NCBI RefSeq assembly: GCF_011045025.1
Contig: NZ_JAAKZX010000027.1
Location: 1 to 64,000, forward strand
DNA length: 64,000 nucleotides
Origin: Streptomyces ureilyticus
Lineage (GTDB): Bacteria; Actinomycetota; Actinomycetes; Streptomycetales; Streptomycetaceae
Direction of reading: 5' to 3'
Of the stretch, positions 41,329 to 50,092 are shown one piece after another. A program made the translations under genes and the position numbers. Every line of letters starts with the position of its first letter. Positions within the stretch are counted from its first letter, which is position 1. The notes under the pieces were generated by a model, which did not search any database, was not told the origin of the DNA, and saw only the letters and a program-made list of their open reading frames with translations.

Positions 41329-42411
41329 ATGAAGAGTCTTCTGAAACCGGCTGCCGGGCTCGTCTTCGCGACGGCGCTGACCTGTACGGGGTGCTCCTCC
41401 GACCCGTCACCCTCGCGGGCGGCCCCCACACTTCCCAGAACGCCCGCCCCCTCCACGGAGACGTCGCCGGATACGCCGGATACGCCGGACGCACCGGATA
41501 CGCCGTCACAGCCGCCGCCGGAGACCCCCTTACCGCGGCCCGCGTTCGCCCCGTACGTCAGCGCCACCGCGGCCTCCGGCAACGAATCGATGGGCTCCGC
41601 GTCGGCGTACAACCTGGCCTTCGTGATCGCGGGCCGCGGCGGCTGCACGCCGACATGGGGCGAGTACGGCATCGGCAAGGCGTCGGTGAAGTCCAGGGTC
41701 TCGGCGCTGAAGTCGTCCGGGCGCAGCGTGCGGGTCTCCTTCGGCGGCGCCTCCGGCAAGGAGCTCGCGACGACCTGCAAGAGCGTCTCCAAGCTGGCCG
41801 GTGCCTACGCGACCGCGCTCGACGCCGCCGGTGCGACGGAGGCCGACTTCGACATCGAGGGCCCGCCGTTGTCCGACTCCAAGTCGGTGGCGCTGCGCTC
41901 CAAGGCCATCGCCCTGCTCCAGCAGCAACGCCCCGACGTCCGGGTGTCCTTCACGCTGCCCGTAATGCCGCACGGCCTCAACAAGGACAGCCGGGCCGTG
42001 TTGAAGTCCGCGAAAGCCGGCGGCGTGAAGGTCTCCACGGTCAACATCATGACGATGAACTACGGCAGTTCGTACGACGATGACATGGGCACCTACGCGA
42101 TCAAGGCGGCCAAGGCGACCCACGGCCAGCTGAAGAAAATCTTCGGCCTCTCGCCCGAGGCCGCCTGGAAGGGCCTCGCCCTCACCCCGATGATCGGCGT
42201 CAACGACGTCGACAACGAGACGTTCACGGTGTCCGACGCGGCCCAAGTCCGGTCGTTCGCCGAGAAGAAGGACATCGCGTGGGTGTCGATGTGGGCGGCG
42301 GCCCGCGACCGGCAGTGCGCACGCGGCAAGGCGAAGCCGAACGTCGCACAGACCGACTGCAGTGGAGTGAAGCAGGAGGCGGGCGAGTTCGCGAAGGCCT
42401 TCTCCGGCTGA
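41329..42411 (+). CDS. GH18-family glycoside hydrolase lipoprotein
   Basis: 360 residues. Lipobox TALTCTGC puts the lipidated Cys near residue 20. A Pro/Thr/Asp linker (PDTPDTPDAPDTP), coded by 9-bp tandem repeats at 41467-41508, spans about 40-65. The catalytic domain has SVRVSFGG (SxGG) and ADFDIEG, where the DxxDxDxE catalytic motif keeps the last D-x-E but has Thr for the first Asp; VNIMTMNYG and WVSMWAAARD complete the barrel. Likely a chitinase-like surface enzyme. AGGAGAGG precedes the ATG by 10 bases. Confidence 0.85.
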   Translation: MKSLLKPAAGLVFATALTCTGCSSDPSPSRAAPTLPRTPAPSTETSPDTPDTPDAPDTPSQPPPETPLPRPAFAPYVSATAASGNESMGSASAYNLAFVIAGRGGCTPTWGEYGIGKASVKSRVSALKSSGRSVRVSFGGASGKELATTCKSVSKLAGAYATALDAAGATEADFDIEGPPLSDSKSVALRSKAIALLQQQRPDVRVSFTLPVMPHGLNKDSRAVLKSAKAGGVKVSTVNIMTMNYGSSYDDDMGTYAIKAAKATHGQLKKIFGLSPEAAWKGLALTPMIGVNDVDNETFTVSDAAQVRSFAEKKDIAWVSMWAAARDRQCARGKAKPNVAQTDCSGVKQEAGEFAKAFSG

Positions 42412-42414
42412 CCG

Positions 42415-42864
42415 CTATCTCCGCCGGTGCACCAGCCGCCCCGCGCAGACGGTCGCGACACACGCGCCGGCCTCGTCGAAGACGGCGAGGTCGGCGCGGC
42501 CGGTGGCGACGATCGCGGTCGGCCGCGTATGCGGCAGCACGGCCACGCCGCCCCGCGCGGCGGCGGCACGCAGCTCCGCCGTGTCGGCGTACCGCTCCAG
42601 GATCGCGGTCGCCCCCGACTTCAGTACGGCGTGCACCTGCTCACGAGCCGAAGTCGCCTCGGGCAGCGCACTCTCGTGGACGAGCGCAGGCCCCAGCACG
42701 CCGGGCCATCGCCGTACCCGGGCGCCCGGAAACCTCTCGCGCAGCTCGTCCAGCGGCCCAACCGCCGCGACCCGATCGCCTTGGACGGCGACGGCGCTGC
42801 CCTTGATGGGCGGCTCCGCGTCCCAGGCGGTCCGCAACCCGTGGGCGGCGTGAATCGTCAGCAC
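42415..42864 (-). CDS. Imidazolonepropionase-like / amidohydrolase composite-domain protein
   Basis: 149 residues. LTIHAAHGLRTAWDAEPPIKGSAVAVQGDRVAAVGPLDELRERFPGA is the N-terminal beta-sandwich half of an amidohydrolase, and RADLAVFDEAGACVATVCAGRLVHR the C-terminal half. The metal-binding barrel with HxH is missing; only about 60 residues lie between. The frame is open with no sign of decay. It is 27 bases downstream of mqnC, so co-transcribed. Function unknown. Confidence 0.7.
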   Translation of the reverse strand: MLTIHAAHGLRTAWDAEPPIKGSAVAVQGDRVAAVGPLDELRERFPGARVRRWPGVLGPALVHESALPEATSAREQVHAVLKSGATAILERYADTAELRAAAARGGVAVLPHTRPTAIVATGRADLAVFDEAGACVATVCAGRLVHRRR

Positions 42865-42891
42865 AGGGAGGCTAGTTGGAGCTGGTTGGGG

Positions 42892-44091
42892 CTAGTTGGA
42901 GGCGAGGAGCTTCAGCTCCGGGTGGGCCGTCCCGCCCGCGATCGCCGTCGACGAGATGTGCGACTGGACCCGCTCGTCGACGGGATCGTTCGCCGGGTCG
43001 TCGTGCACGACGAGGTGCTCGTACGTCGTCGCGCGCTGGGCCGGGACGCGTCCCGCCTTGCGGATCAGGTCGATGATCTCCATGCGGTTGGAGCGATGCT
43101 TGGCACCGGCCGACGAGACGACGTTCTCCTCCAGCATGATCGAACCGAGGTCGTCCGCGCCGTAGTGCAGCGACAGCTGGCCGACCTCCTTGCCGGTGGT
43201 GAGCCACGACCCCTGGATATGGGCGATGTTGTCCATGAACAGCCGCGCGATGGCGATCATGCGCAGATACTCGAAGAGCGTCGCCTGCGTACGACCCTTG
43301 AGGTGGTTGTTCTCGGGCTGGTACGTGTACGGGATGAAGGCCCGGAAGCCGCCCGTCCGGTCCTGTACGTCACGGATCATCCGCAGGTGCTCGATGCGCT
43401 CGGCGTTGGTCTCGCCCGTACCCATGAGCATGGTGGAGGTGGACTCCACGCCCAGCCGGTGGGCGGCCTCCATGATCTCCAGCCAGCGCTCACCGCTCTC
43501 CTTCAGCGGGGCGATCGCCTTGCGGGGCCGCGCGGGCAGCAGCTCGGCACCGGCGCCGGCGAAGGAGTCGAGCCCCGCGGCGTGAATCCGCGAGATGGCC
43601 TCTTCCACACTCACCTTGGAGATCCGGGCCATGTGCTCGACCTCCGACGCCCCCAGGGAGTGGATGACGAGCTGCGGGTACGCGGCCTTGATGGCGGCGA
43701 AGTGCTTCTCGTAGTACTCCACGCCGTAGTCCGGGTGATGCCCGCCCTGGAACATGATCTGCGTACCGCCGAGCTCGACGGTCTCCGCGCAGCGGCGCAG
43801 GATGTCGTCGAGATCGCGCGTCCAGCCCTTGTCGACGGCCTTCGGCGGCGCGTAGAAGGCGCAGAACTTGCAGGCCGTGACGCATACGTTCGTGTAGTTG
43901 ATGTTGCGCTCGATGATGTACGTCGCGATGTGCTCGGTACCGGCGTATCGGCGGCGGCGTACGGCGTCGGCGGCGGCGCCCAGCGCGTGCAGCGGGGCGT
44001 CCCGGTAGAGGTCGAGCGCCTCCTCGGGGGTGATCCGCCCACCCTCGGCGGCACGGTCGAGGACGGACTGAAGGTCGGCGTTCTCGGTCAC
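42892..44091 (-). CDS. mqnC: Cyclic dehypoxanthine futalosine synthase
   Basis: Radical SAM enzyme of the futalosine menaquinone pathway; cyclises dehypoxanthine futalosine. 399 residues. The 4Fe-4S motif CVTACKFCAFYAPPKA is near residue 72; NINYTNVC, MFQGGHHPDYGVEYYE and AGLDSFAGAGAELL are family signatures. GTG at 44091 with AAAGGGACC upstream is used; no protein-like sequence lies further upstream. It shows the organism makes menaquinone via futalosine, with MenG at 40506-41201 acting later. Confidence 0.93.
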   Translation of the reverse strand: MTENADLQSVLDRAAEGGRITPEEALDLYRDAPLHALGAAADAVRRRRYAGTEHIATYIIERNINYTNVCVTACKFCAFYAPPKAVDKGWTRDLDDILRRCAETVELGGTQIMFQGGHHPDYGVEYYEKHFAAIKAAYPQLVIHSLGASEVEHMARISKVSVEEAISRIHAAGLDSFAGAGAELLPARPRKAIAPLKESGERWLEIMEAAHRLGVESTSTMLMGTGETNAERIEHLRMIRDVQDRTGGFRAFIPYTYQPENNHLKGRTQATLFEYLRMIAIARLFMDNIAHIQGSWLTTGKEVGQLSLHYGADDLGSIMLEENVVSSAGAKHRSNRMEIIDLIRKAGRVPAQRATTYEHLVVHDDPANDPVDERVQSHISSTAIAGGTAHPELKLLASN

Positions 44092-44210
44092 CGGGCGGTC
44101 CCTTTCGACAGGAGACGGAAAAGGCGCGAAGCGCTTCGAAATAAGGGTGGTGGTGGGAGACGGGTGGGCGGACTGATCCAGCGTACGCCAGCCCCTTGCG
44201 GCAGCTCGCG

Positions 44211-44927
44211 TCAGGCCGCGTACGCCCCGATGAGGGTGCCGACGAAGGCACCGGCGATGAGGAAGGGGCCGTACGGCACCGCGGTCTTGCGCCCGCCTCT
44301 GCGCGTAACGACGAGCCCGACCGCGTAGAACCCCGCCAGAAAGAACCCGGCGAAGGCACCCAGGATCAGTACCGCCCACCCGTACCAGCCGAGGACGGCT
44401 CCCAGCCAGAGCCCGACCTTCACGTCCCCGAAGGCCACCCAGTTCGGGTTGATGAGAAAGCAGACGAAGAACCACCCGGCGTACGCGAGCCCGCCGAGCA
44501 GCGCACCGGTCCAGTCACCGCTGTTCTCCGGCACCAGCGCCACGATCCCCAGCAGCCCCGGCACGGCGACGGCCACGGGCAGATTCACGACGTCGGGCAG
44601 CCGATGCACAGAGAAGTCGACGAGGGTGAGCAACACCCCGAAGGGCGCAACCAACAGCCATACGCCCAGCTCGGGCCGAGCACCGGTAGCAGCGGCGAGC
44701 GCAGCGCAGACGAGCGAGGTAGCGGCAACGACGAGCGGCGTACTGGGCCCATACGCCCGCCCCGCACACCGAGCCCACCCGATCCACCCGCTGATGACGT
44801 GCCCATCCGGACACTGAGCCCGCCACTCCTCCTCGGGCTCAACGGAGAGCCGATAGGCAGCACGGGGCACAAGCATCCCGGCAAGCGCACCCCAGAGGGC
44901 AGCACCGAGAATCAACGCCAATTCCAC
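44211..44927 (-). CDS. Prepilin peptidase (A24 family)
   Basis: 238-residue membrane aspartyl protease with about seven helices. Catalytic Asp residues are in LLTLVDFSVHRLPD and NWVAFGDVKVGLWLG (GD-x-K). The N-terminal cytoplasmic domain found in type IV PilD is absent, as in TadV/FppA enzymes. It most likely cleaves the Flp and TadE-like pilins coded at 55.4-56.6 kb. GTG at 44927 with GGGGAG upstream is preferred; a longer in-frame extension is coded by repeats. Confidence 0.87.
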   Translation of the reverse strand: MELALILGAALWGALAGMLVPRAAYRLSVEPEEEWRAQCPDGHVISGWIGWARCAGRAYGPSTPLVVAATSLVCAALAAATGARPELGVWLLVAPFGVLLTLVDFSVHRLPDVVNLPVAVAVPGLLGIVALVPENSGDWTGALLGGLAYAGWFFVCFLINPNWVAFGDVKVGLWLGAVLGWYGWAVLILGAFAGFFLAGFYAVGLVVTRRGGRKTAVPYGPFLIAGAFVGTLIGAYAA

Positions 44928-44941
44928 GAGCGGCTCCCCAT

Positions 44942-44986
44942 CGCTGTGGGCAATCGTTCCGCTACCGCTGTGGGCAATCGTTCCGC
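44942..44986. repeat. 21-bp direct repeat upstream of prepilin peptidase gene
   Basis: Two identical 21-bp copies, each containing CTGTGGGCAATCGTTCCGC, at 44942-44962 and 44966-44986, period 24, immediately upstream of the ribosome binding site. Confidence 0.85.
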
Positions 44987-44994
44987 AGGGCGAT

Positions 44995-45033
44995 GGGGGT
45001 CCCCCCGCTCGAGCGAAGCCGAGAGTGGGGGAG
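44995..45033. repeat. Dispersed Streptomyces intergenic hairpin
   Basis: GGGGGTCCCCCC, then GCTCGAGCGAAGCCGAG, then AGTGGGGGAG. The last run pairs with the CCCCCC. The element recurs between many Streptomyces genes; a relative is at 36190-36216. Confidence 0.6.
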
Positions 45034-45065
45034 GGTGGGCACAGCCACAAGCTCCGGGCAACTTG

Positions 45066-48062
45066 TCACCCAACGGCCGCAACACCACTCCGCCAAGAGG
45101 GCAGCAACTCATCCAACAGAGCCTCAGTCCGCGGCGGCAGCCCACGAGCACCGCTCCGAGACACCAAGTCCGCAGCAAGCCGCTGAAGCTGCGCAGCATC
45201 TCCCGTGGCATGAGTAGCCCGAAGCAACTCATGCCACAACCGCTCATCACCAGGCGCGGAGCCAAGCGCCGCGTTCAGCGCCTCAATGGCCTTCCCCGCG
45301 CGCCCCTTCTCAAGATGGAAGGCCGACAACGCCAGCCCGATATCCGCGACGAGCAAGGGCAGTTGCGCATCAATGATCTCGTGGGTGAGCCACCCATACC
45401 GCCCCGCCGGCCGCTCGGCCAACAACGGCCCCCGCACCAACACAAGCGCATCGGTCAGCAACCGCCCCCGCACAGCCCGGCTGTCGACCCCACGCCCCTG
45501 AGTCGCCTCGTGGTACAGCGACCGCAGCACATCAAGGTCGGACACCACGGACTTCGCCAGCTTGAGCCGGCCCGTCGAGTCGGTACCGAGCCGCGGCGTA
45601 CCGTCCGGATCGTTGCCCAGCCACACCCGCAGCCGCTCGACGAGCGCGTCCCGCACATCCTCCGTGACCCCTCGGGGCCACAGCGCGGACGACAGCACGC
45701 GAGGGTGCACGCCTTCCCGGTGCAGAAGCAGCAGCGCCAGCGCCTCGTGCAGCAGTGGACTGCGCTCACCGTCCGGCGTATCGAGGCCGATGATCTCGTA
45801 CGGCCCGACGAGTCGCGCGTACACGGCCGGCCGCCCCTGCTCGCTGATGTCGACGAGGAACGGCGGATCGGTGGCGGGACCGTTCGGCTCGCGCTCGGGA
45901 TCCGCCTCGACGAACAGCTCTACGACGGCGCGCTGTTGGGCCACCGGCAGCAGTTGCGCGTCGAGTTCGAGCCCGAGGAGCGGCGCGAGCAGCTTGCCCT
46001 CGCCGGTGATCTCCATCTCCCAGGCGGCGCCGGGCAGATCGCCCGACTCCGTACCGACGAGATAGCCGATGCCCAACCGGCTGGCGTCGGAGGCGAGTTC
46101 GGCAAGCTTGACCGCGTCCTCGGCGGACGGTTCGGCGGCGAGGAGTACGAGATGCGGGGCCCAACGAGTGTGCTGGGCAGGGCCCGTACGCCCCGTAAGG
46201 ACGGAGTCGTGACCCGCGGCACCGAGCGCCCCGCGCCGCTGCCGGGTCTCCGCCTCCATGGTCTCGATGAGGGCCTCGATGTCGTCGAGGTGCCGGAGCC
46301 GGTTGGGCGCGAGGGGCGTCAGATCCTCCCCGAACCCGACGAGCGTGATCGTCATGCGGTCGGACCAGCCGTTGGTCGCCAACTCGGCGGCCACGGAGGC
46401 GAACACGCCCGCCCTGTCCTCCTCGCTGCCGCTCAGCGAGACGATGCCGGGCACGGACTCCAGGTTGAGCAGCAGCCGCGAGTCGTCCATCGTGCCGAGG
46501 CTGACGAGTCCGGGGTACGGGGCTGCCGTGTCGGTGTCCTCGTACCGCTCGGCGTCCGCCCGTGCCAGCATCCAGAACGTCTGGTCCTGCCCGAGCTGCC
46601 ACGGCACCGGCGGCCTCCCGGCGGGCTGCGCCAGTTGCAGATGCAAATCCCCGTTGCTCATCCAGGCCGCGTACACGGTCGGCAACGGCCGCGACTCCTC
46701 CGCGAGCGCAGCGGCCAGCCCGCGCAACGACCGGTCAAGAAGTCGTACGCCCTCGGGGTCGGCCCCCACGAGCAGCGCGTCCTGCGCATCGGCGGCCGTA
46801 CCGGTGGGCGTCGGCGGCTCCATCATGCCGCGCCGCCCGCCGACGGCAGCGAGGGCCGACTGCCACAGGGCCTGACGGCGCCGGCGCCCGAGCGCGCCAA
46901 GGAGCCCGGCGGCGAGGAGGGGCGCACCGAGGAGGGCCTGCGGCAGCCCGAAGCCACTGTCGTCGGCGGCGGAGGTGGCGTGTTCCTGCCCCTGCTGGCC
47001 TTGGCCCTGCTGTCCGCGGTCCGGAGCGGGCCGCTGCTCGGGAACGGAAATCTGAGCAGTGTCATGATCAACAGCCCCGCTGCCACTGCCACTGCCGCTA
47101 CCGCTGCCGTCCTGCTGTCCACTCCCCCGCTGCTCCGCGCTCCCCGTCTGGGAGTAGTCGGAGATCTGCTGCTGGACCTCCTTCGACACCTCCGGGGCCT
47201 CGTCGGGCATCTCGACGAGGTCGCCGCCGCGGGCGTCGCCGGGCATCTCCAGGATCCAGCCGGGCCGGATCAGACTGGCCTCGGAGAGCCTCGAACCGTC
47301 GGGCTGCGCACGGTCCTTGTTGAGCTGGTAGATCTCCTTGTACCGCCGCCCGTCACCAAGATGCCGCTCGGCGACCTCCCAGAGGGAGTCGTGATGGCGA
47401 CCCTCCGGCGGCTGGATCCGGTAGTACTTCGTGTCGCCGCTGTCGGCGGTGCTTCCGCTTTCGGCGGCGTGCGCGGCGTTCGCGGCCTGCTCGGCCAGCG
47501 CGGCGGCGGCACTGGAGGCGGCCTGTTCCTGCTGCCCCAGCAGGCCGGCGGGCGTCTGCTGCGCGGCGGCGACGGTAGGCCGCTGGTTCTCCTGCATCTG
47601 TTGCCCGAGCTGCGAGAGTCCGGGCGCGAAGCTGGCCGCGGTCGCGCCGACCAGCAGCAACGCGGCGACGAGCTGCCGCGCGAGCAACTGGCTCGGACCG
47701 GCACCGGGAACGCGGTTCGGCATCCCGACGCCGGACAGGGCGGCCTTCATCTCCACGAGTACGCACGCCGTGAACTGGGCCCAGGCGAACCAGACGAGAA
47801 CGGTCAGCACGTTCAGAAACGTCCCGGCCGTGATCTCCTGCTGCAGCCAGTCCAGACTCGGCGTCCCGCTGGGCAGTGGCCACCCCATCTGCGTGGCCAG
47901 CGCCCCCGGCACCCCCACCAGCAGAACAATCAGGGCAATAAAGGCAAAGAAGGCCTTGATGAAGTCCCCGAACGTACGCCGCCGCCGAGGCAAAGGCTGC
48001 GGCGTCCGATTCCTCGGACCCGGCGAACTGCCCGTCGAGCTGGAAGTGGTGCGTCGCGCCAT
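45066..48062 (-). CDS. Large membrane protein with LysM-like and BTAD domains
   Basis: 998 residues. Helices at about 33-55, 80-100 and 127-146, then a Gln/Ala-rich stretch. A LysM-like segment lies at about 209-270 (HDSLWEVAERHLGDGRRYKEIYQLNKD). A fourth helix is near 367-388. The C-terminal 250 residues start with a winged-helix-like section (LHEALALLLLHREGVHPRVLSSALWPRG) followed by a bacterial transcriptional activator (BTAD) domain. BTAD is normally in SARP regulators; here it is tethered to the membrane. Next gene downstream is prepilin peptidase (138-base gap), hinting at a link with the pilus system. Confidence 0.85.
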   Translation of the reverse strand: MARRTTSSSTGSSPGPRNRTPQPLPRRRRTFGDFIKAFFAFIALIVLLVGVPGALATQMGWPLPSGTPSLDWLQQEITAGTFLNVLTVLVWFAWAQFTACVLVEMKAALSGVGMPNRVPGAGPSQLLARQLVAALLLVGATAASFAPGLSQLGQQMQENQRPTVAAAQQTPAGLLGQQEQAASSAAAALAEQAANAAHAAESGSTADSGDTKYYRIQPPEGRHHDSLWEVAERHLGDGRRYKEIYQLNKDRAQPDGSRLSEASLIRPGWILEMPGDARGGDLVEMPDEAPEVSKEVQQQISDYSQTGSAEQRGSGQQDGSGSGSGSGSGAVDHDTAQISVPEQRPAPDRGQQGQGQQGQEHATSAADDSGFGLPQALLGAPLLAAGLLGALGRRRRQALWQSALAAVGGRRGMMEPPTPTGTAADAQDALLVGADPEGVRLLDRSLRGLAAALAEESRPLPTVYAAWMSNGDLHLQLAQPAGRPPVPWQLGQDQTFWMLARADAERYEDTDTAAPYPGLVSLGTMDDSRLLLNLESVPGIVSLSGSEEDRAGVFASVAAELATNGWSDRMTITLVGFGEDLTPLAPNRLRHLDDIEALIETMEAETRQRRGALGAAGHDSVLTGRTGPAQHTRWAPHLVLLAAEPSAEDAVKLAELASDASRLGIGYLVGTESGDLPGAAWEMEITGEGKLLAPLLGLELDAQLLPVAQQRAVVELFVEADPEREPNGPATDPPFLVDISEQGRPAVYARLVGPYEIIGLDTPDGERSPLLHEALALLLLHREGVHPRVLSSALWPRGVTEDVRDALVERLRVWLGNDPDGTPRLGTDSTGRLKLAKSVVSDLDVLRSLYHEATQGRGVDSRAVRGRLLTDALVLVRGPLLAERPAGRYGWLTHEIIDAQLPLLVADIGLALSAFHLEKGRAGKAIEALNAALGSAPGDERLWHELLRATHATGDAAQLQRLAADLVSRSGARGLPPRTEALLDELLPSWRSGVAAVG

Positions 48063-48390
48063 GGCGGGTGTCCTGGTGTCGTGTGTGGAGGGAGGCTTGC
48101 GGGGGTGTGCTGAGCCTACTGAGATCTTAAGGAGGGTGTCGAAGGCCGGGCAGTGGACGCCCCTTCTCCAGCCACCCGATTCCTCACGCCCCGCCCCCTA
48201 GACCCGAGTTGTCCGGCGGCCGGTGGGCCGCACCACACCCGGGATGTGAGCCACTTCGCAACTGTCACGTCACACATCTCACGATCCCCACACAATCCCC
48301 TATCGCTGCTTCGATGCGCGCTACTTGCCCCTGATAGCTTCGTTCTCTGTTGCACACGCCAGAGACGCCTGACACAGGGGGAGTTCACCC
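48063..48390. other. Divergent promoter region
   Basis: 328 bases between the BTAD protein gene (minus) and a lipoprotein gene (plus). No gene is supported. The region is less GC-rich near 48240-48350 (ACTGTCACGTCACACATC), the likely promoter area. GGGGGAG at 48377 is the lipoprotein ribosome binding site. Confidence 0.45.
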
Positions 48391-49044
48391 GTGGCCCGCC
48401 GCATCGCGCCCATAGCCGCCACGTTCGCCGCCACGGCGGCGCTATTGATCACCGCTTGCGGTGGGGGTGACGATTCGTCTTCGCCGGATGACATCAAGGG
48501 GGCGGATACGGGCTCGAAGAGTCCGTCGGCTTCGGCGTCAGCGTCAACGCCGTCCGAGGCCAAGCGTCCGGAGATCACGCTCCCGAGCACCTTCCAGCTC
48601 ACCTTCGAGGACTGGACGAGTAGCGAGCCCGTGGAGCAGGCCATCCTCAACGACGCGAAGGAGGAGGTGCGAGCGGGGTACGCGGCGATCATCGCCAACG
48701 AGCCGGACGGCGGTGACGCACTTGCCTTCTACGACACCGAGAACGGCCTCGCGCAGTCCACGAAGTGGATCAAGTCCTACACGGACAAAAACGTCACCGT
48801 CATCGGCGAGCTGCCCGCCTTCGACCCGAAGGTCAGCATGGCCGACAGTGGAAAAGCAGCATCCCTCAGCTACTGCACAGACGAGAGCAAGGCGTTCACG
48901 AAGAACCGCAAGACCGGCAAAGAGGTGGGGAATCCCGCGGGCACAGACCCTGAGGTCGCTTACACGGCCACGCTAGTGAAGAGCGCTCAGGGCGTGTGGC
49001 AGAACGATTCCGTCACCGCGCAGAGGGGCGGGTGCTCGCAGTGA
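48391..49044 (+). CDS. Lipoprotein of unknown function
   Basis: 217 residues. Lipobox LLITAC with Cys23, Gly and Ser/Asp-rich linker to about residue 58, then a globular domain. TFQLTFEDWTSSEPVEQAILNDAKEEVRAGYAAIIAN resembles DUF-type lipoproteins of Streptomyces that look like NTF2-fold domains. Two Cys in the mature domain (CTDES, GGCSQ) could form a disulfide. Its stop overlaps the next gene's GTG start by 4 bases (GTGA), so the pair is coupled. Confidence 0.75.
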   Translation: MARRIAPIAATFAATAALLITACGGGDDSSSPDDIKGADTGSKSPSASASASTPSEAKRPEITLPSTFQLTFEDWTSSEPVEQAILNDAKEEVRAGYAAIIANEPDGGDALAFYDTENGLAQSTKWIKSYTDKNVTVIGELPAFDPKVSMADSGKAASLSYCTDESKAFTKNRKTGKEVGNPAGTDPEVAYTATLVKSAQGVWQNDSVTAQRGGCSQ

Positions 49045-50090
49045 AGCCGTGGCACAAGGGAATCCCTGTCATCGCCACGTCAATTGCCGCGGCGCTCCTG
49101 GGTTCCACTCCTGCCAACGCGTTCGGAGAATCCGACACGAAAGGCGAAGCCGAAGGCAAGGAACTGACCGCCTCCGCCACGCACTCGCGGATCCAGGTCA
49201 CCCAAGTGAGCGGCTCTACCGGCGGAAAGCAGGGCACCCTCTCGTCGACGGATGTGAACTGGGAGCCGCCGCCCTGCTGGTATGAGCCCCTCTTCACCCC
49301 CGAGCAGATGAAGAACTTCGCCGAGACCGACGGCAACGGCCACGTCGCCATCCGCCAGTCGTGGACCGGAACTGGACTGTGGACCGACCACTTCAGGGAC
49401 GAGAAGGATGCCGGCAGGCATTTCGGCACCCCGGCGACCGTGCAGGGCTACAAGAACTACAACCTCGACAAAGAAGGCTACTTCTGGCACGGAGTCGCTC
49501 CGAACGTCACCGCCATCGACGACACGTCCAAGTGCAGCCGACTCATCTTCTGGCAGGACGCGGGCGAGATCCCCGACGACCCTGACGCCCCCACAGCACG
49601 GACCCTCGCCGAGTACGCCTACGACAAGGTCGAGGTCCCCGAGACCCAGGTCGAGCTGAAGCCGGAGGCCAAGTCGACGGTCAACGCGCCCACTTGGGTG
49701 TGGCTGGACAAGGGCACGTTCAAGGAGGTCAAGGTCCGCGCCGAGCTCCCGAACACAGGCCTGTGGGCGGAGACGACCGCCAAACCGATCGCCCTCCACC
49801 TGGAGCCGGGCACGGACGACGCGGAGACCTTCCCCTCCTCCGGCGACTGCGAGATCAACGACGACGGCTCGATCGGCACCCCGTACAAGACGGGCGACGC
49901 CGGGAAGACCCCTCCGTGCGGCATCAGGTACCTACGAGCCACCAATGGCGAACCGTACGAGCTGTCCGCCTCGGTGACCTGGGAGATCACCTGGGAAGGC
50001 GCGGGTGGCGATGGCGGCGACCTCCCGAACGGCACCTTCGAGACCACCCAGGACATGAACGTCCAGGAAATCCAGTCGGTCAACCGCTGA
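49041..50090 (+). CDS. Secreted protein of unknown function
   Basis: 349 residues. Signal peptide about 1-27 (GIPVIATSIAAALLGSTPANA). The mature region has many Trp and a beta-rich look, with WEPPPCWYEPLFTPEQM near 72 and repeated Trp/Cys pairs (CSRLIFW, CGIRYLRA). No membrane anchor at the C terminus. The start is fixed by the GTGA overlap with the lipoprotein gene. I do not recognise the family. It is convergent with the HATPase gene, 2 bases apart. Confidence 0.72.
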   Translation: MKPWHKGIPVIATSIAAALLGSTPANAFGESDTKGEAEGKELTASATHSRIQVTQVSGSTGGKQGTLSSTDVNWEPPPCWYEPLFTPEQMKNFAETDGNGHVAIRQSWTGTGLWTDHFRDEKDAGRHFGTPATVQGYKNYNLDKEGYFWHGVAPNVTAIDDTSKCSRLIFWQDAGEIPDDPDAPTARTLAEYAYDKVEVPETQVELKPEAKSTVNAPTWVWLDKGTFKEVKVRAELPNTGLWAETTAKPIALHLEPGTDDAETFPSSGDCEINDDGSIGTPYKTGDAGKTPPCGIRYLRATNGEPYELSASVTWEITWEGAGGDGGDLPNGTFETTQDMNVQEIQSVNR

Positions 50091-50092
50091 CG

